Assembly (NCBI RefSeq): GCF_000014885.1 | Contig: NC_011566.1 | Location: 2,189,001-2,253,000 of the forward strand | Direction of reading: 5' to 3' | DNA: 64,000 nt | DNA from: Shewanella piezotolerans WP3 | Lineage (GTDB): Bacteria; Pseudomonadota; Gammaproteobacteria; Enterobacterales; Shewanellaceae | Part shown: positions 54,159 through 63,172 of the stretch, piece after piece | Layout of the letters: each line of letters starts with the position of its first letter | Position numbering within the stretch: the stretch's first letter is position 1 | Made by a program: the position numbers and the translations under genes | Notes under the pieces: generated by a model | Told to the model about the DNA's origin: nothing | The model's database searches: none | What the model saw: only the letters and a program-made list of their open reading frames with translations

Positions 54159-56813
54159 TTAGCTGGCAAGCCTAGATACTTGCTTAAGCTTATCGAGCAA
54201 TACATCTTTTTTAAAGGGTTTAGCCAAGTAATCGTCCATGCCTGATTCATAGCACTTCTCTATATCTTGGTCTAACACACTGGCTGTAAGCGCAATGATT
54301 GGTAGGCGCTGCTCTGAGTGTTGCTTTTCCCAAGCTCTAATTTTCGCCGTTGCGGTAAAGCCATCCATTACCGGCATCATGCAATCCATAAGGATGGCGC
54401 TGATCACTTCGCCTTTGCTGATGTATTCATAGGCTTCGAGCCCGTTATTGGCAATAATAAAGTCAAAGCCAGCCTGCTTGACCAGCAGTGAAGCGACTTT
54501 TTGATTCACTAAATTGTCTTCGACAATAAGAATGACCACTTTTACGGTGACTTTTGCATTGTCATTGTCGCTCTGCGCTTGCTCTGAAGGTTGTTCGTTT
54601 CTAAGTGCTCTGTTCTCTATGCCGTTACGAATAGCATTATTAAAGCGTCTGCCAAGTAATGGCAAGGTAACTGTCGAATCAATATTATCGAGCGTTCTCT
54701 GCTCTGACGGGGTATTTATCGCGATAGTAAAAATATCTTGCTCGGACAGTAACTCTGGCAGGGTCGCAAGTGCATCTCTGGTGATGGAGGAGTTATCGAC
54801 GAACAGTAGGTCAAATTTCTGTTTATCTTGCAGCAGATCGAAGCAAGATTGATAGCGATAATTAAGCTTAAACCCTTGTCTGATACAGGTTTCTTCAATG
54901 GTGTCGGTGATCTGATTATCGGCTGAAATGAGCGCCGCTGTTAGGTGTTTGAATTCATCGTTTAGGGGCGCTTCTTGCGCAATTATCCGCGCTTTAAGTT
55001 CAACAGAGAAGCAACTGCCTTTGCCTTTTTCTGAGGTGATTTTTATATCTCCCCCCATTAGACCCACTAATTGTTTGCAGATTGAGAGCCCTAGACCAGT
55101 ACCGCCAAATTCTCGAGTAATAGAGCCATCTTCTTGAGTAAAAGGGGAGAAAATTTGTTGCTGCTTGTCTTCGGCGATGCCGATACCGCTGTCAAAGACT
55201 TTTATCTGCATGTTGGCATAAGGCTTTTCATCAAATTGGCTGGTTATAGCCACTTTGATAAAGCCTTTATTGGTGAACTTAACGGCGTTGGATAGCAGGT
55301 TCATCAATACTTGTCGCATGCGATGTTCGTCGAGTGATACCAGATAAGCTGTATCGGTGGGGATATCAATTTGTAGATCGAGATCTTTCTCAACGACTTT
55401 GGCAAGCACCATAGTGAGCGTGTCATAAACGACTTCGGCAATGTTGGTATCTGTGTTGGCGATGGACAAGTTACCAGACTCAATTTTAGATAGGTCTAAA
55501 ATATCATTGATTAATAACAACAAGGTGTGTGAAGAGGTTTCAATGGTCTGCAAATATTCAGTTTGCACCGGAGTCAGCTTAGTTCCTGCCAAAATCTCTG
55601 ACATACCAATAATACCATTTAGAGGTGTTCTAATCTCATGGGACATATTTGCTAAGAAAGAGCTCTTGGCGAAGTTAGCTTTCTCTGCATCAGATTTGGC
55701 TCGTAATATTTTCTCATCATTGAGGTAACGCTCGTGAATAAGATTGTTGAGTTTTTTAGAGAATAAGCTGAGCTCATCTTTACCATTTTCATTTATCTTA
55801 TTTGAATAATCATGGGTCTCCTCAATTTTTGACATGGTCTTAATGACGTGTTGTAGGTAATTAAGAATACGTCGATAGAGGTTTGCTCCTATAGTTCCGA
55901 TGATCAGTAGTGAGGCGAAGAGTCCCGCACAAAAAACGATAATAAGATTTTTTGACTGAGCAATTTCACTGTGAATTTTGCTGGTCAGTTGATCTGAGAA
56001 TGTGGTCACTACAAATTGAATTAGACTGAGCCTTTGACTAAAAGCAGCAAGGTTTTCCTCTGGGCTTTCAACTAATACGTCCTGATGCAAAATATGGCTA
56101 CGTAGTTGATAGCTTTGTTCGAAGGCTTTATCTGAAAATGTGCTCAGTAATAGGTCGACCTGTTCTGGCTTAGCATTGATATTGATGAAACGCTCGACAT
56201 AGAGCTGTTGCCTCTCAGCGCTTATGTTTAATTGATTTAGGAGCTCGGTATCATTTTTATTACTGAGAAGCTGATTAATCAGCCACTTCTCTTCCGTAGA
56301 CCAAAGCGATAACCATTGCAGCTGATATAAAATAGTGAGGTTTTGGTTTATTTGTTCGGGGACATCGAGTTTATCTTTCTCTAGTACAACAAGCGCCTGA
56401 GATTGCAACTCACTCATCCAAGTTGACCAATCCACCACGCTGTCATTGCTGAGGTCTGGCGATTCTGTTAACGCCTCTTTTGTGCTGTTAAACCAAGCTT
56501 GAATGTCCTGCAAATTTTTTGCTGTAAAGGCTTTTGGTAGCAAGGTTGGGAATTCGGCAACAATGGGGGTAAAGTCGGCTAATACAAAAGAGTGCCCCTG
56601 CGCATATAAGCCTTCTCTGGCTTGATTGATTTTGATATTAAGTGCAGAAAATGATTCAAGGAAAGTGACTTTGCTATTAAGCGTATTAAGCGCACGGACA
56701 TTGTTGGTTTGTTTTCGGATCTCTAACGCAGACAGAAATGCTACAAAAAGTAATGGCAATAATACTAGCGCCAACATCCGTGTTTTTATTGAAATACGAT
56801 TCAATGTGTTCAT
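54159..56813 (-). CDS. hybrid sensor histidine kinase with degenerate and canonical receiver domains
   Basis: 884 residues. Two membrane helices (about 12-30 and 292-314) flank a helical periplasmic sensor of about 260 residues. HAMP, then HisKA with His392 (ANMSHEIRTPLNG), then HATPase (HRMRQVLMNLLSNAVKFT, DSGIGIAED, GGTGLGLSICKQL). A receiver-like segment (about 620-725; FDLLFVDNSSIT) is degenerate; the last receiver is canonical (LIVEDNLVNQK, Asp810 in ILMDCMMPVMDG, LTASVLD, DYLAKPF). There is no HPt domain, so a separate HPt protein is needed for relay. AAGGAGCAGAA precedes the ATG. It is divergent from the binding-protein/porin operon. Confidence 0.9.
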   Translation of the reverse strand: MNTLNRISIKTRMLALVLLPLLFVAFLSALEIRKQTNNVRALNTLNSKVTFLESFSALNIKINQAREGLYAQGHSFVLADFTPIVAEFPTLLPKAFTAKNLQDIQAWFNSTKEALTESPDLSNDSVVDWSTWMSELQSQALVVLEKDKLDVPEQINQNLTILYQLQWLSLWSTEEKWLINQLLSNKNDTELLNQLNISAERQQLYVERFININAKPEQVDLLLSTFSDKAFEQSYQLRSHILHQDVLVESPEENLAAFSQRLSLIQFVVTTFSDQLTSKIHSEIAQSKNLIIVFCAGLFASLLIIGTIGANLYRRILNYLQHVIKTMSKIEETHDYSNKINENGKDELSLFSKKLNNLIHERYLNDEKILRAKSDAEKANFAKSSFLANMSHEIRTPLNGIIGMSEILAGTKLTPVQTEYLQTIETSSHTLLLLINDILDLSKIESGNLSIANTDTNIAEVVYDTLTMVLAKVVEKDLDLQIDIPTDTAYLVSLDEHRMRQVLMNLLSNAVKFTNKGFIKVAITSQFDEKPYANMQIKVFDSGIGIAEDKQQQIFSPFTQEDGSITREFGGTGLGLSICKQLVGLMGGDIKITSEKGKGSCFSVELKARIIAQEAPLNDEFKHLTAALISADNQITDTIEETCIRQGFKLNYRYQSCFDLLQDKQKFDLLFVDNSSITRDALATLPELLSEQDIFTIAINTPSEQRTLDNIDSTVTLPLLGRRFNNAIRNGIENRALRNEQPSEQAQSDNDNAKVTVKVVILIVEDNLVNQKVASLLVKQAGFDFIIANNGLEAYEYISKGEVISAILMDCMMPVMDGFTATAKIRAWEKQHSEQRLPIIALTASVLDQDIEKCYESGMDDYLAKPFKKDVLLDKLKQVSRLAS

Positions 56814-56918
56814 TTCTGCTCCTTGAATTGAACGTGCAAGCCATATCCTTGTGTATTACATGACTCTTGACTATATTCAGCATAGTACAAAAAACTATCT
56901 AGGATTGAGGGTTTTTAT

Positions 56919-57416
56919 ATGTTTAATGGACTAAACTGTAATGCATTGTTTTTTCATGTGAAAATTATAGCTTTAATCATAATCCTTTCTTTATCGACTT
57001 CGGTATTGGCGTTAGAGGCCGATCCAAGCGACAGCACCGAGGTCGAGTTTGCAATCTTTAGCCTTAATAATGAACTCCCTCCTTTAAGTAAAAGTAAAGC
57101 CAGAATGCTCTACCGTGGTAAATCCAAAAAAATCGGTGGTAGCCTTAAGATTGTGCTGGTGGATCTGCCTGAAACCTCGATGCATCGTGAAGACTTTTAC
57201 AGCATGTTACTGGGTAAATCGGTATCACAAATGAATGGTTATTGGGCAGGGTTAGCATTTTCGGGAAAAGGTTCGCCACCCGAAGAGTTAGATGGTGACG
57301 ATATTAAGCAGATCCTGAAGTGGTTGAACGATAACCCTAACGGCATCGCCTATGCGCCGATCGAATCGGTTCCTGAAGAAGTTAATATCTTAATTACCGT
57401 GCCACAGGGAGAGTAG
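56919..57416 (+). CDS. short periplasmic phosphate-binding-protein-like (PBP-like) protein
   Basis: 165 residues with a signal-type hydrophobic N-terminus (cleavage near residue 31). The pattern LSKSKARMLYRGKSKKIGGSLKIVLVDLPETSMHREDFYSMLLG, then YWAGLAFSGKGSPPEELDGDD and NPNGIAYAP, corresponds to short PstS-like phosphate-binding-family proteins that lack a full second lobe. No transporter genes are present, so a sensory or scavenging role is more likely. It is followed by the porin after 2 bases and is divergent from the hybrid kinase; the three could be one signalling unit. Confidence 0.75.
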   Translation: MFNGLNCNALFFHVKIIALIIILSLSTSVLALEADPSDSTEVEFAIFSLNNELPPLSKSKARMLYRGKSKKIGGSLKIVLVDLPETSMHREDFYSMLLGKSVSQMNGYWAGLAFSGKGSPPEELDGDDIKQILKWLNDNPNGIAYAPIESVPEEVNILITVPQGE

Positions 57417-57418
57417 CC

Positions 57419-58465
57419 ATGTTATTAAGCCGCCAATATACTTTTTTAGCCTTAAGCTTGGGATTGGTAGCGAATGCCGAAGCTGCCATTGAGCTGACCG
57501 ATAACATCATGCTCAGTGGTTTTGGTTCTACATCGATCAGTAAGACTGACAATAAAACGCCGTTATTCGTCAATCGTGAAATAGCTGATGAGACCTGCTA
57601 TGACTGCGACACTATATTTGGGTTACAGCTTGATGTTGCTCTCTTTGAGGGGGTGGATGCTTCAGCGCAATTGGTGAAGCGTACTCAAGATAACTGGAGT
57701 GAGCCAGAACTTGAATGGGCATATCTAGGTTACGAATTTGGTGACTTTGAGGTACGGGCAGGGCGATTGCGTTTACCACTATTTTTAGTGTCAGAGTTCT
57801 ATTATGTAGGCCAAGCCTATACTTGGGCGAGACCACCACAGGAGGTCTACGATGCGATTTTAGGATTTACCTCCTACGATGGTATTTCTTTAGCTTGGGA
57901 CTATGAATTATCAGATGAAGTGTCGCTGCATATCTCACCATATTATGGCTTTGAACGACTCAATGAGGTTGAGTTAGGTTCTGCAATTTTGCAATTCGAT
58001 ACTGAGTATATGGCAGGTATTTATGTTGATTTAGTGGGGTTTAATTATCGAGTGCACGCGGGGTTTATGCAGGCAAAGTATACTCCACGGCCAACGACTG
58101 AAACTCAGAAATTAGATATATACACACTCGGTGCCGAATACAGTTTAGATGCTTGGTTATGGATGGCTGAAATTGAATATGATGAACTGCAAACCAATTG
58201 GTACGCCAGCATGGCTTACGCATTCAGTGATGTGGGCTTAACCCCTTATCTTGTTTACGCTGAGAGCCATGAATTGCGTGAGAGCAAAGGCGTAACATTA
58301 GGGCTGAGATATGATGCAACATCGACAATTTCACTTAACTTTGAGATGCAGTCTATTTTCTCGCATGAACCTGGTAATCGAGCGCAGTTCATCACCTCGC
58401 CGCTGTTATACGGTGAAAAAGAGGATGTTGATCTGTTAAGTCTCACAGTAAACTTTGTGTTTTAA
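57419..58465 (+). CDS. outer membrane porin-like protein
   Basis: 348 residues with a signal peptide (cleavage after EA/AEA near residue 22). The alternating strand pattern includes MLSGFGSTSISKTDN, LEWAYLGYEFGDFEVRAGRLRLP, and a C-terminal LLSLTVNFVF ending in Phe. Two Cys in the first loop (CYDC) may form a small disulfide loop. The AGRLRLPLFLVSE pattern is like the phosphate-selective/OprP-type or general 16-strand porins, though substrate cannot be told. Translation is coupled to the PBP-like gene (GGGAGAG before the start). Confidence 0.8.
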   Translation: MLLSRQYTFLALSLGLVANAEAAIELTDNIMLSGFGSTSISKTDNKTPLFVNREIADETCYDCDTIFGLQLDVALFEGVDASAQLVKRTQDNWSEPELEWAYLGYEFGDFEVRAGRLRLPLFLVSEFYYVGQAYTWARPPQEVYDAILGFTSYDGISLAWDYELSDEVSLHISPYYGFERLNEVELGSAILQFDTEYMAGIYVDLVGFNYRVHAGFMQAKYTPRPTTETQKLDIYTLGAEYSLDAWLWMAEIEYDELQTNWYASMAYAFSDVGLTPYLVYAESHELRESKGVTLGLRYDATSTISLNFEMQSIFSHEPGNRAQFITSPLLYGEKEDVDLLSLTVNFVF

Positions 58466-58467
58466 TT

Positions 58468-58722
58468 ATGGGTAACATTACATTTTGGCTTAGCTTTTAT
58501 CTTGTGATGCTAGTGATCTCTACCGTTATTGGATACTACAAAGGTAATATTGTTGCAGGAGCGCTGCTAGGCTATGTTTTGGGGCCTATCGGGGTGCTTA
58601 TTTTGCTGCTTAGTAAAGATAGGAAAATGCTCCCCTGTCCAGAGTGTGGCTGTAAAATTCATCGCCACTCCTATGAATGTCCTAAGTGTCAGAAAAAAGT
58701 CCTTAACCGTTTAAGTCAATAA
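58468..58722 (+). CDS. small membrane protein with C-terminal zinc ribbon
   Basis: 84 residues. Two membrane helices (about 6-25 and 30-49) followed by a zinc ribbon: CPECGCKIHRHSYECPKCQKK (two CxxC pairs in a 16-residue span). It begins 2 bases after the porin stop, so it is part of that operon. Function unknown. Confidence 0.75.
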   Translation: MGNITFWLSFYLVMLVISTVIGYYKGNIVAGALLGYVLGPIGVLILLLSKDRKMLPCPECGCKIHRHSYECPKCQKKVLNRLSQ

Positions 58723-58743
58723 AACGTGTCTCAAAGGTTATGG

Positions 58744-59745
58744 TTAGAAATCAAAAGAGTAACTGATACTGATCGAACCATCTTTAAACCTACCTGTATC
58801 TGCTCCTCTATCTGCACTATTCCAGCGATTACCAGAATAGTTATTGTACTGAATCGTTATGGTACCGGGGTGCCAATCAAAGTATCCAAAACCGTAAGTA
58901 AAATCTGGATTCCAAGGTTGCTTTTGGCTGCTATCTAAGTAGTAAAAGGCAGTTCCATTGACGTACCAGTTACCGACGATGGAATATTTGCAGCCTAAAC
59001 TTATCGTTTGATGGCTGGTTTTATATTCGATACTGGCTAAGTCGAAATACTCTGGCGTGTAATTGTAATCAAGTTGACAGCCCATGGCGCCTTCGTCGGT
59101 AAAGGAAAACCAATCGATAAAGGGTTTGGTGATGGGAAATTTCCAGCCTAGAGCCCAGGTACCTTGGGAGAATTCGGTATGCTTTCCACCTGGCTCAGGA
59201 GAGAAACGGTTTCCCCCATAATTAGAGTACAACAGGCTAAAAGTATATGGCCGCCAATCACTGTAACCGAATACATAGGTAAAATCTGGGTTCCAGGCTT
59301 GTTGTAGCTCTTTGTCAAAATAGTGGTAGGCGGTTGCAGAGATAAACCAATTGCCAATAATCGAATATTTTAGTGACAAGCTTGCGGTAAGGTTTTGGTT
59401 ACTTGGACCTGTAGTGGCATTTGCAGGAATAACTGCAGGGGTGTCTACCAATGGGTAGCCTACGGCAACGCTAGCGCTCCAACGTTTGTACCAAGGGGTG
59501 TCAGTATCCCAAGTCTCCAAGGGCAGCATGAAAGAGCTTGTGACCCCATTCCAAATGAGATCTGCAGTCGAGGACTCTTCAGTTTTTGGTGGTTCAGAGC
59601 TATTTATAACCTTAGTTTCAACAGGTTTCGGTGCATGCTTTGCCATTTCGGTTTGGTGCTCACTCGCGCAAATTTCAGCAGCAAAGAAACTTAGGACTGG
59701 TATCCATAGTACTTTTCTGACTGTCCATCCTTGGCGCTTTATCAA
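58744..59745 (-). CDS. outer membrane barrel-type protein with internal duplication
   Basis: 333 residues starting at TTG 59745 (AGGGAAG 6 bases upstream; no ATG fits). Signal-like N-terminus to about residue 27, a Pro/Glu/Thr-rich linker (30-60), then a beta-rich part with two related halves: QQAWNPDFTYVFGYSDW then NYGGNRFSPEPGG, and KQPWNPDFTYGFGYFDW then NYSGNRWNSADRG. It ends SISYSFDF, the barrel-assembly signal. It is probably an outer membrane protein. The DUF3131, HPt and glycosyltransferase genes follow upstream on the same strand, suggesting a common role in envelope glycan handling. Confidence 0.65.
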   Translation of the reverse strand: MIKRQGWTVRKVLWIPVLSFFAAEICASEHQTEMAKHAPKPVETKVINSSEPPKTEESSTADLIWNGVTSSFMLPLETWDTDTPWYKRWSASVAVGYPLVDTPAVIPANATTGPSNQNLTASLSLKYSIIGNWFISATAYHYFDKELQQAWNPDFTYVFGYSDWRPYTFSLLYSNYGGNRFSPEPGGKHTEFSQGTWALGWKFPITKPFIDWFSFTDEGAMGCQLDYNYTPEYFDLASIEYKTSHQTISLGCKYSIVGNWYVNGTAFYYLDSSQKQPWNPDFTYGFGYFDWHPGTITIQYNNYSGNRWNSADRGADTGRFKDGSISISYSFDF

Positions 59746-59796
59746 ATGCGTCTTCCCTAACGAGGTCTTTGTTCCTGACTTATTGTGACGGTTCGA

Positions 59797-61278
59797 TTAA
59801 TCTTGCCAAATAGCGATTCGACCGCGGGTTTTATACCAAAGGCTAACTAAGATCAGCGAGTTAGTATTTATATTATAGGCGGTATTTGTTTTTCCATTGT
59901 GATAAAGCCCAGTTGGGATCTCGCTATGGCGGGCACTATTGGTTATGACCTGTGTTGCAAGTTTCTCGCTGTACTCATTTTGAAAAATGACGCTCATTGC
60001 AAACGCTGCCTTATTGCTAAAGGTTTGTGAATCGGCGATGGGTTTACCCGAATGGGAGACGCTGTGCCACGCTTGGCCTTGGTAGTAAATATTGTTATAT
60101 AAAAACCAAGGTGACTTACTCAGCGAATCTTCTGCGTAGGCTGTTAATTTTTGATTGGTTTTGTATTTGAAATTATGTAGCTCAAACAATGTGCTTAGCT
60201 GGTTCCAGCAAGAGGCTTCACTTCCCACTTCAATGGTGTAAAGCAAAAATGGGTCAAGAGTTAAGAAGGGAAGGTTACGAACATCGGTTTTCACCGACAT
60301 ACCCTCAATATTGATCTCTTTTAATCGATCACAGTTAAATGCATTAGCAACATCTAAGTTCATCATTTGATAACCCGTTGCAGCGTATTGCAGATAGCCC
60401 AGCCGTCCCTCTTGGCGAAAGTACTCTTTCTTTGAGGTCAACTTGGTGCCATACAGTGTTTTTCTATGCACAGCGGCATTGAGTTGCCACTTTAGCTTGA
60501 TGTTGTCGACATCGGCTGCGAGGTGCGGTTTTTTTTGGGCTATAATTGCTAGCCAAATATACAGGCGACCAAGATCTAAAGCTGACCAGCCATTGCCATT
60601 AGAAGGTGTATCGCTATATCGTCCAGAGGGCTTCCCTGTCACTGTATTGTATTGTCGATTGGGCAGTTTACCGTCATATAAAGGCAAGTTATAAAGGGTT
60701 GTGAGTAACTTAGCGAGTCTAATGTCAGTGACGTGCGGATCGCTAACGTTGAGTGCTTCTAAGGCTAATAGTGCGCCTATTCCACTGGCTATATCCCACA
60801 TGGTGGCGTGTGTATAGCCTTGCACCGAATCGATAAGACCAGTAGTTTCATTCCAATTTTTATCTATGTAGCGCTGTGCTTTATTGGTGAGTAGCTTTTC
60901 GTAGCGGTTGAGAGTTACGGGTATCGGTACAGGTGCGGGAACTATTGTTGTAACGTCCGTCTTTGCTACTATTTCAGTGGCTTGGCTATTAGCAATGATG
61001 GAAAGCTTTTTGCTTGAATTTTTAGAATTAACTTGGGGGATAACAGCTCTACGCTGGAATTCAATTTGAGGTTGAACGGGTGACTCTGACCCCAGTATGA
61101 CTCTGGATACCCTTTGTGACCCTGTTGGGTTAGGTTGTTGCAGCTGCTGAGCGGCTTGGTTATCGAGCTCATCTTTTGAGCTCGTTGCCCACGCAGAATT
61201 ATTCGCTGAAATACTTAGTATAGCGAAAGCGCATACGGCGATTTTTAGTATGCGCGTAGTGAAGTGCCCTTGCTGCAA
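59797..61278 (-). CDS. DUF3131 protein, exported
   Basis: 493 residues from TTG 61278; this start gives a good signal peptide (RILKIAVCAFAILSISANNSAWA), whereas the longer in-frame TTG at 61338 would overlap the HPt gene by 52 bases. After a Gln/Pro-rich linker, the DUF3131 domain spans about 145-480 with YIDKNWNETTGLIDSVQGY, ATMWDIASGIGALLA, NGWSALDLGRLYIWL and TAYNINTNSLILVSLWY. DUF3131 has an (alpha/alpha)6 barrel look like glucoamylase-type enzymes and is often next to glycosyltransferases. A hydrolase or polysaccharide-processing role in the periplasm is inference. It begins 8 bases after the HPt stop. Confidence 0.75.
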   Translation of the reverse strand: MQQGHFTTRILKIAVCAFAILSISANNSAWATSSKDELDNQAAQQLQQPNPTGSQRVSRVILGSESPVQPQIEFQRRAVIPQVNSKNSSKKLSIIANSQATEIVAKTDVTTIVPAPVPIPVTLNRYEKLLTNKAQRYIDKNWNETTGLIDSVQGYTHATMWDIASGIGALLALEALNVSDPHVTDIRLAKLLTTLYNLPLYDGKLPNRQYNTVTGKPSGRYSDTPSNGNGWSALDLGRLYIWLAIIAQKKPHLAADVDNIKLKWQLNAAVHRKTLYGTKLTSKKEYFRQEGRLGYLQYAATGYQMMNLDVANAFNCDRLKEINIEGMSVKTDVRNLPFLTLDPFLLYTIEVGSEASCWNQLSTLFELHNFKYKTNQKLTAYAEDSLSKSPWFLYNNIYYQGQAWHSVSHSGKPIADSQTFSNKAAFAMSVIFQNEYSEKLATQVITNSARHSEIPTGLYHNGKTNTAYNINTNSLILVSLWYKTRGRIAIWQD

Positions 61279-61286
61279 TATACGGC

Positions 61287-61613
61287 CTATTGCAAAATGC
61301 CCTCTATCTGTTGATTGATCTCTTTTATCTTGCCACAAAGCGCATTGATATCATTTTGGTCGGGCAGTGATCCCGCTTGAGATCTTGATTCTACTGTTTG
61401 GGCTAATGTCATTGCCTCTTTAGCGCATAAATTACTAAACATCCCCTTTAGCTCATGTGAAATCTGAAATAGACCATTAACGTCATCTTTGGAGAAGCGA
61501 CTTTGGAGTATATTATCGCTTTCTCCGTACTCTTCTAAGTAAATGCTAAGTAGCATTTTCACCATGGAGTCATCATCTCCACATAGTGCTCTTAATTCAT
61601 TAACTTCTATCAT
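61287..61613 (-). CDS. stand-alone histidine phosphotransfer (HPt) protein
   Basis: 108 residues forming the HPt four-helix pattern. The phosphoacceptor is His53 in SHELKGMFSNLCA, the canonical H-x-L/K-K/G motif with small residues behind it. No kinase is in the same operon, but the hybrid kinase 4.5 kb away (54159-56813) lacks an HPt domain and could use this one. It lies in front of the DUF3131 gene in what seems to be a single transcript. The output regulator is not in the window. Confidence 0.85.
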   Translation of the reverse strand: MIEVNELRALCGDDDSMVKMLLSIYLEEYGESDNILQSRFSKDDVNGLFQISHELKGMFSNLCAKEAMTLAQTVESRSQAGSLPDQNDINALCGKIKEINQQIEGILQ

Positions 61614-61712
61614 TTTAAGATCCCTTCTTGCTCATTTATCGGCTATGTTCAGCATTCTGATAGCTGTGCGAATATTGGTGACGCACGAGTGTGTCGCTTG
61701 GGTGAGTCCTTG

Positions 61713-62990
61713 CTAAGTTATGGTCGCGAGTTGCTCGGCTCTTACTTTACTCAACCACTGCTTTAATGCTGCAGGGCTCATCAGTTGAGGGTTACCAAGC
61801 TCAGCGTCACTGGCGTGTAATAGCTCTTCTGGTAATAGGTCAATGATGCGATCTAAATCTTCCGCCGTTTTTATCTCTTTGTCGATGAGTTGTGCCATCT
61901 CTTGATTGTAATCAGCCCCTCTTGCACGTAGTGCTTTTACTAAGCCTTGCAGTAACGTTAACCAAGTACTCATCGGACCCTGGGTGATAGAGGCCGACTC
62001 TGCAGCTGAGTCGATAAAAGCAAAAGGTACGGTGGCAATATGCTGTTGCTGTTGCATCGCAGCTAAAATCCAGTCGGTATCGAAGGAGAAGTCAAATACG
62101 GTCGGCTGCTCGAGAATAGTAACTAACGCTTCACGACTAAAGAGTTTATAAGCTGCTTGGGTGTCGTAAATTCCTTGTGAAAAAATGGCTGAGCCAACCA
62201 TTCTTTGCATATGTCTAAGGGTTTTAATGCCGATCCCCCAGCGCTGCTCTTGTTTGACTAAGATAGACAGCGGGTCTTTACGGTTACCCAGTACAACCTG
62301 AGCGTTGTTCGCGACAAATGGAGCTAATATGAGCCCGAGTTGTCCCATATGCACTGAGTTGTCTGCATCGGTATAGATCACTGCATCTACGCCATCGTCT
62401 AGCGCTTGCATGCAGCCATGAATAATAGCGCCGCCTTTTCTGGAGTCATCTACATTTTTGAGTTTAGCGAGTGGCCCCTTAGTCGCAGAAATGCCGTCTT
62501 TGAGGTTGAGTACCGATATCTTTTCTGGTTGTGAACTTCTGCTTGCTATGCGATTGGCTATAGTGAAACTGCCGTGAGGGCATCCGTCGTCAACAGGGTA
62601 AAGTTGCCAATTTACCTTGGTGCCTTTACATGCCCAATTAAGTTGAGTGACTTTGGTCAGCAAAGAGTTTTCACCGTTGATATTCGAAGGACTCTTTTCT
62701 AGTAACCTGTGGTGCTCACCCCACATGGCAAAGACAATTCCAATGGAGATAGGTTTGCTGATCTGTTTTAAGTATTTGCGTGATTGCACTAGCTTTACTG
62801 CTAGCTTGAATGCCAGCGGACAATCCTCTTTTTGAGCCAATGCGGAAAGCTGTGCAGGGGAGGTCTGTTTTAGATCGAGTAAAGAATCTGCTAGTTCAAG
62901 GAGACAAATCTGATGAGAGGATTCGGTTAGGTCAAATTGGTTGCTAGCAGAGCGGTAGATTTGTTCGAGATCTTCTTTATGCATTTTCAT
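61713..62990 (-). CDS. family 2-type glycosyltransferase
   Basis: 425 residues; ATG 62990 is used because AAGGA lies 8 bases ahead (an upstream in-frame ATG at 63005 would place that site in the gene). The catalytic domain from about residue 85 (PISIGIVFAMWGEHHRLLEKS) to 355 carries VNWQLYPVDDGCPHGS and the DxD-type motif DAVIYTDADNSVHMGQLG, as in dolichyl-phosphate mannose/glucosyl transferases and polysaccharide GT2 enzymes. No membrane helices are seen, so the enzyme should be cytoplasmic. It probably supplies the sugar polymer handled by the DUF3131 and barrel proteins. Confidence 0.8.
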   Translation of the reverse strand: MKMHKEDLEQIYRSASNQFDLTESSHQICLLELADSLLDLKQTSPAQLSALAQKEDCPLAFKLAVKLVQSRKYLKQISKPISIGIVFAMWGEHHRLLEKSPSNINGENSLLTKVTQLNWACKGTKVNWQLYPVDDGCPHGSFTIANRIASRSSQPEKISVLNLKDGISATKGPLAKLKNVDDSRKGGAIIHGCMQALDDGVDAVIYTDADNSVHMGQLGLILAPFVANNAQVVLGNRKDPLSILVKQEQRWGIGIKTLRHMQRMVGSAIFSQGIYDTQAAYKLFSREALVTILEQPTVFDFSFDTDWILAAMQQQQHIATVPFAFIDSAAESASITQGPMSTWLTLLQGLVKALRARGADYNQEMAQLIDKEIKTAEDLDRIIDLLPEELLHASDAELGNPQLMSPAALKQWLSKVRAEQLATIT

Positions 62991-63172
62991 AATGAATCCT
63001 TTCATTGATTAACTCTTCCCGATCGCCCTACGGTTTAAATCGTAATGACCGTGAGCTTATTAAAATGTAGTCACAGATCTTTTAAACAGCAAGACGATAA
63101 ACATTTTTAGTCGAGTTTTATAGTGCTCAGTCCGTGCTTGTCTAGCCTGTCATGTTGTAAATGTTTCATTTT

